Positions 1 through 11,700 are shown, counted from the first letter of the stretch. The stretch: 64,000 nucleotides of DNA from Boswellia sacra (GCA_013180625.2 SNVD02013297.1:1-64000), one strand, 5' to 3'. Made by a program: numbers and translations. Notes: generated from the sequence alone by a model not told the origin.

Positions 1-1199
1 TTTGGAAAGCTCTCGAAGTCTATTTTCTGGAGAAATTTACGGTTTATAGATCCATTCAGTGTACCAAAAGTTGTAATCAAAATAGTGTGAGAAGTATAGA
101 AATGTAATTCCACAAATCACTGTAGCATGTATAATACGGGACACTGTAGCAGGTTACTGTAGCAGAGTATTTAAACACATTTTAGGGTTTTATTTTCATA
201 ACTTGAAGAGGGGAAAACGTGGGAGGAGGCTGCATTTATGGATTTCTCTCATCCCTTGGAGTTCTTGAAGGAGAAAGAAGATTTTGAAAGAGGAAGAACT
301 ACAATTCCAAGAATATTCATCTACAAAGAAGATTTTCAAAGAATTTGCTAAGTTCTTTCTTTCCTTTTCAATTCTGGAATTTCTCTGTATTGTATTTGTT
401 ATTCTGATTGAATATGTGTAACTAAATCTGAATTGGTTGAGGGTGATTTCAAGCCCTTGATATGGATTTTGTGAGTTGATTGTGTAAGAAATTGTTATCC
501 AATTCTCTAATTGAAGTTGCTTGTATTTTCCCATATCTAATGCTTATGATTGCTTACTGTTTGTATTTGGAATGGCCAACTGAATATAATCTGTTGTTGT
601 CTATTGCTAGATTAGAAATCTTGATCCGTAATTGTCATGAATTTCCAATCATTGGTAGCAAAATTGTGATCATAGATTGCAATTGGAAAATACAACCTAG
701 GTTAAATAATCCGAACTTGTGTGATTATTGCTTAGATCAACCTATCTTTCTTATCGTAATGCTTCCATTGAATTAAACTTTAGAGAGCTTGTTCTAGGTT
801 GTTTAATGGATAGAGATTAAATAAAGAGCTTGTTTTATTTAACAACAAAGTAAGGAAAGATTGGGATAACAGAGCTTGTTGTTATCTACGTTGATAACTT
901 CAATGCTGTAATTGGATTACAATTCTATGTTAATTCACAAATTCATATCTTGTGGCAGAGAAAGAACCCTTAACCAAGTGTCTCTCATTGAATTTTCAAT
1001 TCATTTTATATTGTGTTGTGTTATTCTTTATTTGCCTTCGTATTCAGTTTAATTAATCATTCAACAAAACCCCCCATATTTAGTTTATTGTTGCTGAAAA
1101 ATAACAAATTTAATTAGAATCAATCCTCGTGGGAACGATATCTCACTCATCACTTTATTACTTGTGCGACTAGTATACTTGCTAGTTTCTAACGTATCA
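1..1199 (+). repeat. LTR of element A (5'-truncated by window edge)
   Basis: The window opens inside a long terminal repeat. Its sequence is the reverse complement of the LTRs at 7263-8674 and 15053-16464 and a direct repeat of 1876-3289. It ends at 1199 in a CTAACGTATCA terminus, a mutated form of the family end CGAACGCATCA. A TATA-like TATTTAAA (168-175) lies in the promoter part. In element structure this is the 5' LTR, but the sequence after 1199 is not a primer binding site. It matches the 3' part of the element B interior, so the interior is deleted. Confidence 0.85.
119..190 (+). promoter_or_regulatory. LTR core promoter with three ACTGTAGCA copies and a telo-box
   Basis: ACTGTAGCA occurs three times (119-127, 143-151, 156-164). 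It is followed by TATTTAAA (168-175) and a plant telo-box TTAGGGTTT (182-190). The same order is seen in the other three LTRs of this family, with one copy decayed in 1876-3289. The TATA assignment rests on position and sequence. The regulatory role of the octamer-like motif is inference. Confidence 0.55.
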
Positions 1200-1875
1200 A
1201 TACCCTTGGGTGTTCTTAAAAAGAATGAAACAACAAAGTGTGGGGGTGTAGTTTCTTTTGTTTTCTACAAAAAAAAAGAAGAAGAAGAGAAGAGAAAAAA
1301 AAATTAGATTGAGTGTTCTAAATAAGTTTGGGGGCTGTCTCTTATACACATCTAGATGTGTATAAGAGACAGGCTCTACATAGTCTTGAATGATTTATGT
1401 GTTTGTGGGTGATTTGAGCCAAATTATTATCCTTTATCATACCTTCACCCAAGCCAAAAATTACAAGCTTAATAAAGTCCTACTTGATCCTTGGTGTTGT
1501 GCATGTCTACATTAGTGGAGAGTGACTTGAAAAGCAGGCCTATGGAGTATATTTATACACACATCTTCAATATTAAATATGATTCATTTTTATGCATAAA
1601 CTCATCCGGGTTACAAGTGATTAGTAGAGAATGGCTCTACACACACACACTTGAGGAATTGAAGTGAAGCGAAACTAATCTTAGAGATGAAATTCTTGAT
1701 CAAGTGCATTATTTTGAATTTTTCCTTGGGTTATAATTAAGTACAATCTTTGAGGCCTATTTGCAAGATGAAGCATTTGTGTGTTTTAATTTTTTGTTGA
1801 TTCTGTTTCGGTTTAGTTTTATTTCATATTGTCGTAGTTGCTCGAGGACTAGCAAAGTCTAAGTGTGGGGGAATT
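1200..1875 (+). mobile_element. Remnant interior of element A (3' end only)
   Basis: This stretch aligns with the reverse complement of roughly 8675-9360 in element B: the segment beginning ACCCTTGGGTGTTC, the GTGGGGG-rich stretch, the TTGAGGAATTGAAG segment, and the PPT AAGTGTGGGGGAATT (1861-1875) just before the 3' LTR. No coding sequence remains. Gag, pol and the PBS are absent. Either an illegitimate deletion fused the 5' LTR to the 3' interior, or the assembly is collapsed here; the adapter inside it makes the second possible. Confidence 0.8.
1335..1372. other. Nextera mate-pair junction adapter (assembly contaminant)
   Basis: CTGTCTCTTATACACATCT (1335-1353) is followed immediately by its exact reverse complement (1354-1372). 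Each half is the 19-bp Tn5 mosaic end, and the 38-bp fusion is the known junction adapter of Nextera mate-pair libraries. In the homologous part of element B (9175-9225) about 40 bp of ordinary element sequence lies between the same two flanks, so the adapter replaces real sequence. This is not biological DNA of the organism. Confidence 0.97.
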
Positions 1876-3289
1876 TGATAAGTGTTTATTTATATATCAT
1901 TTCATATCAATTCGTCCATGTTTCTTGGCTATATTCCTTGGTATTTTTATGATTTTGTGTGGTTTTGATGTTTGTAGGAGTTTTGGAGCAACTTGCACAA
2001 AAATGGAGTAAAACCCTTCATGTTCACCTCTGCTAGTCAACCATCTTCTCGGATTTAATTGTATTGATATACAATGAACCCGATGACATATCATATACCG
2101 TTGAAAAGCTCTCGAAGTCTACTTTTTGAAGAAATTTACGATTTATGAATCCATTCAGTGTACCGAAAGTTGTAATCAAAACAGTGTGAGAAAGTGTAGA
2201 AAATGTAATTTCAACACATCATGTAGCATGTATTAATACGGGACACTGTAGCACGTTACTGTAGCAGAGTATTTAAACACATTTTAGGGTTTTATTTCAT
2301 AACTTGAAGAGGGGAGAACGTGGAGGAGGCTGAATCTTTGGATTTCTCTCATCTCTTGGAGTTCTTGAAGGAGATTGAAGGCTTGGAAAGAGGAAGAACA
2401 ACAAAACCTAAGAGATTTCATTAAATTTGCTAAGTTTTCCCTTTCCCTTTCATTTTCTGGAATGTCTCCCTATTGTATTGTATTTGTATTCTATCTGAAT
2501 ATGTGTAACTAAATCTGAATTGGTTGAGGGTGATTTCAAAGCCCTTGATATGGTTTTTTGTGAATTGATTGTGCAAGGAATTGTTATCCAATTCTCTAAT
2601 TGAAGTTGCTTGTATTTTCCCATGTTAATGCTTATGATTGCTTGCTGGATTGTATTTGGGTGGCCAACTGAATATAATCTGGATATTGTCTATTGCTAGA
2701 CTAGAAATCTTGATCCGTAATTGTCTTGAATTTCTAATCATTAGTAGCAAAATTGTGATCAGAGATTGCAATTGGAGAATATAACCTAAGTTAAATAATC
2801 CGAGCTTGTGTGTTTATTGCTTAGATCAACCTGTCTTTCTTTTCATAATGCATCCATTGAATTAAATTTAGAGAGCTTTGTTCTAGGTTGTTTAATGGAT
2901 AGAGATTAAGTAAAGAGCCTATTTTATTTAACAACAAAGTAAGGAAAGATTGAGATAACAGAGCTTGTTGTTATCTACGGTTGATAACTTCAATGCTGTA
3001 ATTAGATGACAATTCTACAATTAACTCGCAAATCCATATCTTGTGGTAGAGAAGATCCCTTAACCAGCTTTCTCCCATTGATTTTTCATTCAAATTTACT
3101 TTCTGTTTTGTTATTCTTTACTTGCATTCTTATTTCATTTAGTAAAGCATTCAACAAAAATCCCCCCTGTTTAGTTTATTGTTGCTGGAAATAACAAATT
3201 CAATTAGAATCAATCCTCGTGGGAACGATATCTTACTTATCACTTTATTACTTGTGCGACTAGTATACTTGCTAGTTTCGAACGCATCA
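1876..3289 (+). repeat. 3' LTR of element A (1414 bp)
   Basis: Begins TGATAAGTG directly after the PPT and ends CGAACGCATCA. It is similar over its whole length to the 1412-bp LTRs of element B, read in reverse. Two intact ACTGTAGCA copies (about 2244 and 2258) and a telo-box (2284-2292) remain. The first ACTGTAGCA copy is changed to ATGTAGCA. Short ORFs inside it are shadows. Confidence 0.9.
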
Positions 3290-6200
3290 GTTAATATTAA
3301 GGATAATTTAGTATATTTATTTATGGTACATAAAAAAATAATGAAATATAACAAATTCTGCAAATACTAATTTATAACTATGTTTAACCTAATTAAAATT
3401 ATTCTAATACAATTATTTGATGATTAATAGAAGGTATTGACTTGTCATAGTTTTTTTTTTGTTTTTAATAGTATATTAATTACTTTTCAGTTAACAAATT
3501 CTAAAGTTATAGGATTTTTCCTTAGGTGTCTACGAGTATGATATTTTGATGGGGAATGCAAGGACAAAACTTATAAAATGTCCTATTTCATTTTTAGAAA
3601 TCGTTCAATAATTGAATATTTTTAATTGTTTGTCTTAAATATACCCTAGATAGACCTTTGAATGATGTTGAATAAAAATGTTTGTTAATGTTTTTGTATT
3701 ATATAAAATATTTGTTAGATGTTAAATTTATAAACTATTACCTATATTTTATGTTTAGAATTTATACAAATCGTGTTACACGTATGATTGATAAAAAAAA
3801 AAGTGTGTTAAATGGGTTGGATTCGAGTAACATGTTAAGTTAACAGTCGAGTTTTGGTTGTATGATATAGACCCAATAAGTTAACAGGTCAGATTTGGAC
3901 TAACATATTTTAATACAAACGAAATGACACGAATCCGCTCTAGCACGACCCATTGCTAGGTCTAATCCTACAATCCCTTAGAAGTCATGAATTCCATATC
4001 TATGGTATAGTGTCTACTAATATAAAGATCTTACAATCCTAACTATGCAAGGTATTGACCTTACTCTTTTATATCTCATTTTTTTTCTAATCAAATATCA
4101 TAGCCTGCATACTAAAGGTACACTATCCACGCAGGATTAAGGTAGAATTACCTTTAGTGCTCGGTTGTGGTAATTTTTATTCGGTCATGGTATTTCCATC
4201 AAATAATATAATTCCACATGGTCCATGTTCAATGCATTCATAATGCATAAATGTCTTTGTCCTAAAGTCTCCACTTCAAATGGTTAGAGATTCACCATTT
4301 TCTCATTGAAGACAAATTACACAACAACCTTTTCTAAACAAAGTGCCTAGCTTTTGTTTATAAGTTGTGAACTAGTTTTGAGCTATGATAAAATTCTATG
4401 TCTCATATATATCTCATATAGACAAAATTTTATTAATAGACAAGTCTGCAACCTTTAGCCATCGATACAATTATATTTGGGCATAAATAAAAATAACTTT
4501 ATTTATTAAGTTATGTTTTATATTTTACAAAAAAATTCATCACTCTTAGGGCACATTCCTAACAGAAAGTATGCTCATCTCCAAAACTTGCAGAAGAAGT
4601 TACATTTGGGGCAACAAAATATGATTTCACAAGCGTCATTGCTCTATCTAGTAAGGATCTTGGTTGGACCAAAACAAGAACAAGAACTTGAAATTAGGTA
4701 ATTTGCTAGTTGATATGAATAAATGAACACCATGTTTGCTCTCTAAGTTTTTGATAGGTTGACCACTTGAATTGATAAAACTAGAAAACCAGGACCCAGT
4801 CAAATACTGGACATCTTTTTCCTGCTTTTGGTACTACTAATGATTTTCATGCCACGTAAAACAGGTGTTTGTATCCTACTATCCTAGTTTAAGTTCAAGA
4901 TATTGTTACAAATTTAAGTTTTCTTCTCTTTCATAAATGCTTGAATACATTTTGTGTAAGATTCCTAATCATGTCTGTTTTTGCAGGTGCTCATGATTCT
5001 CCCTTTTTTTATTAAAAAAGAAAAAAGGGTACACATACTATCTCGCCATAACTGGTAGTAAGAGTTTGTAGTTTTCATATAACGTTATTGTTTTAGTTCT
5101 ACCGGGGAACTCTAATGGATCTGAACTTGTTAATCTAGGATCCTTGACAATTTTAGGTTGCATTTGGCTATGCTTCCTTTTACGAAGATGATTTTTTTAT
5201 CGGATAACCTGTAAACCTGCTTGATGAGTTTTTATTACACATATATGTTCTTTCTCTTTGCCCAACACAAAGTTATCATCTGGTATATTATTTCTTTAGT
5301 GGGAATCAAGATCCATATACTGTTCTGACATTGATGCATCTCTGAATTCATGTGCTCTTATCAATTGGCAGTATAGTGTTATAAGTTTTATATCTCATAT
5401 ATTAATAATTATGCACCATCAATAGATCCTACGCGTTTGATTTGTCATTAAATACAAAGCCCTTGGAATTTCCTCTTTTTTTAGAAGTCAAGACTCTAAA
5501 AGAGCAACAAATGTTGTACTCTTCTTATTTAAATAAGGTATGCTTTCTTTATATCCTTAGGTCAATGTTACACTTAAGTTTAATTGTTTTAAATCCTCTG
5601 CTAGTACTTGTATTTAATTATTTTGTTTTCCATTAGAAAGTGTGAGTGATCTACTATTTATTTCATGCTCAACCTGATCTATTCTATTTTCCTTCAAACA
5701 GAGAAAGGGGAAAAAAGGAAGAATAACTTCTTGCATGGGCACCGCCAGTAATTTTGCTTCAAGGCAAACTAATGTCTCACACAGTTTTGTCAGCTGGATA
5801 TATTGTTTTTGCTACAACTATATACAAATTATACCATTTTTTTAATCTATAAAAATTTGTTAAGCCAAATATTAATTAGTATATTACATTACGTTCTGAA
5901 CATTCTTGTCATTTCGAATGCCAATTCATCACCACACACCTACACACACATATATATATGTATATATAAATCATCTAGAAATAATGATAATTTAAAGAGT
6001 TTAGCACTGATAATTTTTCCAAAATTTGTCACGAAATTCGTATTCTAATTTATTTGTGTGTTATATATTATCAAATGATTGTAATATTACAAGATCATCA
6101 CATTCTTGCATGATAGTAACGCATCACCTAAAATGAAAATTTTGCAATAATTATTTAATAAATAAAATTATTCTATTTTAAATGCAACAAAATTATGCTT

Positions 6201-6505
6201 CTTACAAGGCTTGGACAATTCTTCTAAATTTCACAATATGGATTTTAACTTGTTTCCTATTTTTAGAAAATAAACACTTTCAGTTAATGTAATAGTTAGC
6301 CTAAACATTTAGGTTAAGAATAATGTTAGACTTACAAATGTTGTATACGAACAAATGTGTCATAAGATGATTGAAAGAATGAACATATATGTTGAAGTCT
6401 TGCATGCATTTTTTAAGACATACTAATCTCCTTGAAAGAAAAATGAAAAACTTAGATTATCAAATAGACAAAAATAAATTGCTAATTAATTTGTTCAAGC
6501 ATATG
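3290..6505. other. Intergenic AT-rich DNA with decayed fragments
   Basis: No intact gene is seen. The segment TTGCTAGGTCT (3953-3963) is a hAT-type terminal inverted repeat end like those at 33891-34635, with no recognisable partner. Between 4510 and 5800 there are short exon-like blocks flanked by plausible splice sites: a block ending EQELEIR near 4701, a block at 5487-5536 followed by GTATGC, and a block from about 5702 after AAACAG. They may be relics of a broken gene that I cannot name. A TG/TA-rich microsatellite lies near 5935-5968. Confidence 0.4.
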
Positions 6506-6513
6506 CAATAGAC

Positions 6514-7014
6514 TAAGGGTGGGAATTCGTGTCGTGCTTGTCCATTCATTTAATTATTTGTGTCAAGACATGAAACACGAATCCGACACGATTATTAAAC
6601 GTGTTACCCACGTGTTGTAATCGTGTCATATTTTATTCACATAATTTACTTAATTTTTTAACCTAGTTATGCATAATTTATTATATTATATATATTTATA
6701 TCAATTAAAATTATTTTTAGAATATAAACCATTGTTAGTATAAAATATTATTAAAATCATCATAATTTATTATTTTGTAAATTAATTTATTTTATAATAT
6801 AAAAATTTCAGTTTTATAATATATATGTTGTAAGTAGGTAACAATTTATATCATTAAATGAGCTTACATATTGAGGATAGACAAAATATGTTTAACTATT
6901 CGTGTCATTAAACGGGTTGGCGTGTTGAACACCCGCAACACAAATCCGACTCATTTATTAATCGTGTATCGTGTTTGTGTCGTATTCCTATCGTGTCCCA
7001 AATTCCCACCCCTA
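6514..7014. mobile_element. hAT-type MITE with perfect 8-bp TSD
   Basis: The 501-bp element has inverted ends TAAGGGTGGGAATT and AATTCCCACCCCTA. It is flanked on both sides by the identical 8-bp duplication CAATAGAC (6506-6513 and 7015-7022). The interior is AT-rich with CGTGTCGTGT-like subterminal motifs near both ends. There is no ORF, so it is non-autonomous. An 8-bp TSD with these ends is typical of the hAT superfamily. Confidence 0.9.
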
Positions 7015-7262
7015 CAATAGACATGTTAAATTGATTTTAATTTTATCACATTGCATTCCCATGATTAATTTCAATGAAATTAATATGATTAATATGATAG
7101 ACAATTAAAATATTTAAGGAAAGTTAGGCAAATTATAAATATCGTAATCAATAATATTTTATTACTCTTATATTATTGATTTTATCTTGATTCCTTTTTT
7201 CTTGTTTCTATAAATGCCTCACTATTTTTTATCAACTCACGTCATCATATATAAAGGGAAAT

Positions 7263-8674
7263 TGATGCGTTCGAAACTAGCAAGTATACTAGTCGCACAA
7301 GTAATAAAGTGATAAGTAAGATATCATTCCCACGAGGATTGATTCTAATTGAATTTGTTATTTCCATCAACAATAAACTAAACAGGGGGGGATTTTTGTT
7401 GAATGCTTTACTAAATGAAATAAGAATGCAAGTAAAGAATAACAAAACAGAAAGTAAATTTGAATGAAAAATCAATGGGAGAAAGCTGGTTAAGGGATCC
7501 TTCTCTACCACAAGATATGGATTTGCGAATTAATTGTAGAATTGTCATCTAATTACAGCATTGAAGTTATCAACCGTAGATAATAACAAGCTCTATTACC
7601 CCAATCTTTCCTTACTTTGTTGTTAAATAAAACAAGCTCTTTATTTAATCTCTATCCATTAAACAACCTAGAACAAGCTCTCTGAGTTTAATTCAATGGA
7701 TGCATTATGATAAGAAAGATAGGTTGATCTAAGCAATAAACACACAAGCTCGGATTATTTAACTTAGGTTATATTCTCCAATTGTAATCTCTGATCACAA
7801 TTTTGCTACTAATGATTAGAAATTCAAGACAATTACGGATCAAGATTTCTAGTCTAGCAATAAATCACAACCAGATTATATTCAGTTGGCCACTCAAATA
7901 CAATCAGCAAGCAATCATAAGCATTAAATATGGGAGAATACAAGCAACTTCAATTAGAGAATTGGATAACAATTCCTTACACAATCAACTTACAAAAACC
8001 ATATCAGGGGCTTTGAAATCACCCTCAACCAATTCAGATTCAGTTACACATGTTTAAGAACGTGGTAAATACAATACAACATGGAGACATTCCAGAAAAT
8101 GAAAGGGAAGGGAAAAACTTAGCAAATTTGATGTAATTCTCTTTGGATTGTAGTTCTTCCTCTTTCCAAGCTTCCTTTCTCCTTCAAGAACTCCAAGAGA
8201 TGAAAGAATTCCAGAGCTGAAGCCTCCACCACGTTCTCCCCTCTTCAAGTTATCAAAATAAAACCCTAAAATGTGTTTAAATACTCTGCTACAGTGAATT
8301 GCTACAGTGCCCCGTATTATACATGCTACAGTGACTTGTGGAATTATATTTTTATACATCTCACACTGTTTTGATTAGAACTTTTGGTACACTGAATGGA
8401 TTTATAAACCGTAAATTTCTCCAGAAAATAGACTTCGAGAGCTTTCCAACGGTATATAACATGTCGTCGGGTTAATTGTATATCAATACAATTAAATCCG
8501 AGAAGATCACTGACTAGCAGAGGTGAAAATGAAGGGTTTTACTCCATTTTTGTGCAAGTTGCTCCAAAACTCCTACAAACATCAAAACCACACAAAAACA
8601 TAAAAATACCAAGGAATATAGCAAAGAAACATGGACGAATTGATATAAAAGTAATACATAATAGACACCTATCA
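7263..8674 (-). repeat. 3' LTR of element B
   Basis: Bounded by the GAAAT TSD on the outside (7258-7262) and the PPT on the inside. The minus-strand promoter block contains ACTGTAGCA-like copies near 8280-8335, TATTTAAA and a telo-box just downstream. Length equals the partner LTR, with about 20 scattered substitutions and 1-bp indels. Confidence 0.95.
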
Positions 8675-8689
8675 AATTCCCCCACACTT
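8675..8689 (-). other. Polypurine tract of element B
   Basis: On the minus strand this reads AAGTGTGGGGGAATT, directly abutting the 3' LTR. The same 15 bases precede the 3' LTR of element A (1861-1875), which supports its role as the plus-strand primer. Confidence 0.8.
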
Positions 8690-10652
8690 AGACTTTGCTA
8701 GTCCTCGAGCAACTAAAATGATACGAAACAAAACTAAACCGAAACAGAATCAAAGAAAAATTAAAACACACAAATGCTTCAACTTGCAAATAGGCCTCAA
8801 AGATTGTACTTAATTATAACCCAAGGAAAACTTTAAAATAATGCACTTGATCAAGAATTTCATCTCAAGGATTAGTTTCGCTTCACTTCAATTCCTCAAG
8901 TGTGTGTGTGTAGAGCCATTCTCACCTAATCAATTGTAGCCCGGATGAGTTTATGCATAAAAATGAATCATATTTAATATTGAAGATGTGTGTATAAATG
9001 AACTCCATAGCCTGCTTTTCAAGTCACTCTCCACTAATGTAGACATGCACAACACCAAGGATCAAGTAGGACTTTATTAAGCTTGTAACGTTTGGCTTGG
9101 GTGAAGGTATGATAAAGGATAATAATTTGGCTCAATCACCCACAAACACATAAATCATTCAAGATTATGTAGAGCTCACCCTATAACACAATTTTATTTC
9201 AATTCACCAGGTTACTCCCCCAAACTTATTTAGAACACTCAATCATTTTTTTTTTTTGCTTCTCTTCTTATTGAAGTTTTTTTTTTTTGTAGAAACAAAG
9301 AAACTATAGCAACCCCCCACACACATTGTTGTTTCATTTCTTTTTAAGAACACCCAAGGGTATAGAACTCTTTTTCTTTTCTCTTTTTTTTTTTTTAACT
9401 ACAATTCCACTCCCCTACACTTAAACAATACATTGTCCTCAATGTTTAAAGTACGTGGAAGATAAGTACAGATTTTTTTCTCTCTCTTTTTTTTTTTTAC
9501 AAACATAATAAAACTCACTTGCATTGCTCATGGCACAATCCAACCTCCTCTAACTTCCCAAAACCAGAACCTAGCTCAAAATGTAATTGCGAATGATTTA
9601 CATGCTCATAGGTAAGGGATAAACTGTTTGGAACAAATTCAATTGAGATTAGGAAGTCTTTTAGTGAGTTAACAAAGAAAAAGGTTTACAGAGGCTCAAA
9701 GGGGTAACTAGGGATCAATTTTAGTCAAGGTTGGCTCTTCAGGCTCAAACGATCCAAAGATGGCCTAAATCATTTCCCTAATGTTGCACAGTCTAGGATT
9801 TCGCCTCGAGTGACCATCAAACAAGTTCTAGAATTCATTAAAATCTTAAGAAACACTTAAATTACATAAACTTTCTCTAAGTAAACAAATAACTCAGTGA
9901 TAATGGCTCGGTGCTCAATTTTGTGCAAGGAATCAAAGGTAAAGCAAAAGCTAATTAACATTTCAAGCACACAGATCTATGCCTCATTTATCATTTTCCA
10001 AGAGTTATTCTCAATTCAATCATTGCCTTATCATTGGCCCATAAAATGCGAGAGAAGAGGTACGTGGCATTGTTACACCTGAGTCAAGATTGTATATTTC
10101 AACAATCCTTAGGACCAGTAGCCCGCAGACTTAAGGTTTCCATCCTATATACCTTTATTATGAAAGAACAAAACAAGAAACAAGACACTTCAAACAACAT
10201 GAAATAAACAAACTACAGATTTATGTCGAGAGAATGCGTTTCAAGGGTTAAAGAAAACCCCATATTCTGCCATTCTCAACTTTTTCCACAATTTTTTTTA
10301 ATCGAAACTGATAAAGACAAAAAACACATAACAACTTCTAAATTACATAAAACTAAACTTACTCATAAAATAACAAAGTGCAACAAGCCAGCAAACAAAT
10401 ACAAGTCAGTTAGAATGGGTCTAAAAAGTTTAGAAGTTAGCCTCCTTATTCAGCCATTATGGATTAAAGAGATCCAGAATGCGTTTCAAGAGGACTTAAA
10501 CTTTTTAAGCCACCACTCTAAAAACCAAGATTAGAAAATATTACCTGGGAGGAAAGAAACAACCTGAAAAATCTCAAAAATAACATGAAAAACTTCAAAT
10601 AAACACAATAAAAAGAAAGCAAACAAAAACGAAGCAAACCAGCAAATAGAGA
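8690..10652 (-). other. Non-coding 3' interior of element B
   Basis: The part near the PPT is shared with element A. Several poly-T/poly-A tracts and CCCCAC-rich stretches occur at 9240-9500. No ORF here has retrotransposon or host similarity that I can recognise. Short ORFs at 9897-10082 and 10223-10534 have no recognisable domain and lie antisense to the element. Confidence 0.6.
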
Positions 10653-11302
10653 TTACAGATGGAGTGTTAAATCCAGTTTACGCCTCTTATTGCCTTCTCC
10701 AAACCAATCAATCCGAGCTGTTGTTGGATCAGGCGAATAGACGAATTCTTGTAGTTTGTCAATTAACTCCCCTGCCGTTGAAGCTGTAACAAGGATTTGC
10801 CTCGCTGATGGTGAGATAAAATTTTTTTCTACAGCTTGATCAAGAAAAGACAACAAACCATCAAAAAAGTTATTGACATTTAACAAACCAATGGGTTTTT
10901 TATGGATGTTTAGCTGTGCCCAAGAGGTGATTTGAAATATCTCCTCTAATGTGCCATAACCACCGGGTAAAGCTATAAATGCATCGGACTTAACAACCAT
11001 ATGTGCAATACGCTCATGCATGTAGAGACTTGTAACTCTTCCCCGATTGTGTTGCCTACGATATCTCGCACAGCTAATGGTTTAGGGATAATGCCGAGAA
11101 CTTTACTTCCTCCCAAGGATGCAGCTGTCGACACACACCCCATTAACCCAAGACTACCCCCTCCATAAATCAAATAAATACCCCTCGCAGCTAATGTCCT
11201 ACCAAGATCAAGAGCTGCTGTTGTAAACTCTCCATCTTTACCAAATTGCGATCCACAAAATACGCATATATTTTGGAATCGCCAAATTGGTGTTTTCTCC
11301 AT
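10653..11302 (-). pseudogene. Intronless LOG cytokinin riboside 5'-monophosphate phosphoribohydrolase retrocopy, frameshifted
   Basis: LOG enzymes release active cytokinin bases from their riboside monophosphates. The first frame (11302 to about 11025) starts MEKTPIWRF and reads NICVFCGS, then YGGGSLGLMG and the IIPK segment. The second frame (about 11021 to 10653) begins MHERIAHM and includes [16 protein letters not shown], the LOG nucleotide-binding and catalytic signature, then [16 protein letters not shown] and a C-terminus ending [10 protein letters not shown]. Together they cover a full-length protein of about 215 residues, closest in style to LOG10-type members. Plant LOG genes normally have several introns; none is present, so this copy came through mRNA. 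One frameshift near 11010-11030 splits it. It lies sense to element B between pol debris and the 3' LTR. A functional N- or C-terminal product is unlikely. Confidence 0.9.
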
Positions 11303-11499
11303 TTCTACAAGTGCTCTAACCTTGTGTAAGACAATGATGCACGTTAGGTAATATGCTTTTCAAGTGTAAGATAGGTTATAATAATAACATTTGAAAATAT
11401 GGAGAATGGATATATACACACATAAAACTCTCAAATTTGACACATGGGAACATAATTTCGGTGGGAGTTGCTCGATGCAGATTTATTGCCCCAAAATTT

Positions 11500-11700
11500 G
11501 AAAAAATGAGATATGCTTTCGGCGAGGTTTGACAAAACCTACACACTTGTCTCCCACGTGAAGCATGGAAAATGGAGATACACTTTCGGCGGGGGTTGAC
11601 AAAAACCCCCACACTTGTCTCCCACGTGAAGCATAAAAAATAGAGATACACTTTCGGTGGAGGTTGACAAAACCTCCAAACTTGTCTCCCACGTGTACTT
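11500..11700. repeat. Three ~67-bp tandem repeats with G-box and covarying hairpin
   Basis: Three copies run head to tail. Each has a CACGTG G-box (11555-11560, 11623-11628, 11690-11695; spacing 68 and 67 bp) within CTCCCACGTG. Each also has a small inverted repeat around TTGACA: AGGTTT/AAACCT in copy 1, GGGGGTT/AACCCCC in copy 2, GGAGGTT/AACCTCC in copy 3. Stem bases change between copies but pairing is kept. Short minus-strand ORFs across it only restate the repeat. Confidence 0.85.

Noticed and set aside
1335..1372. Bacterial Tn5/IS50 insertion end
   Set aside because: The exact back-to-back 19-bp ends with nothing between them are a library adapter, not a transposon insertion.
7245..8359. 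LTR-internal ORFs of 84-101 aa
   Set aside because: They recur in all LTR copies with frameshifts between copies and have no domain; they are LTR shadows.
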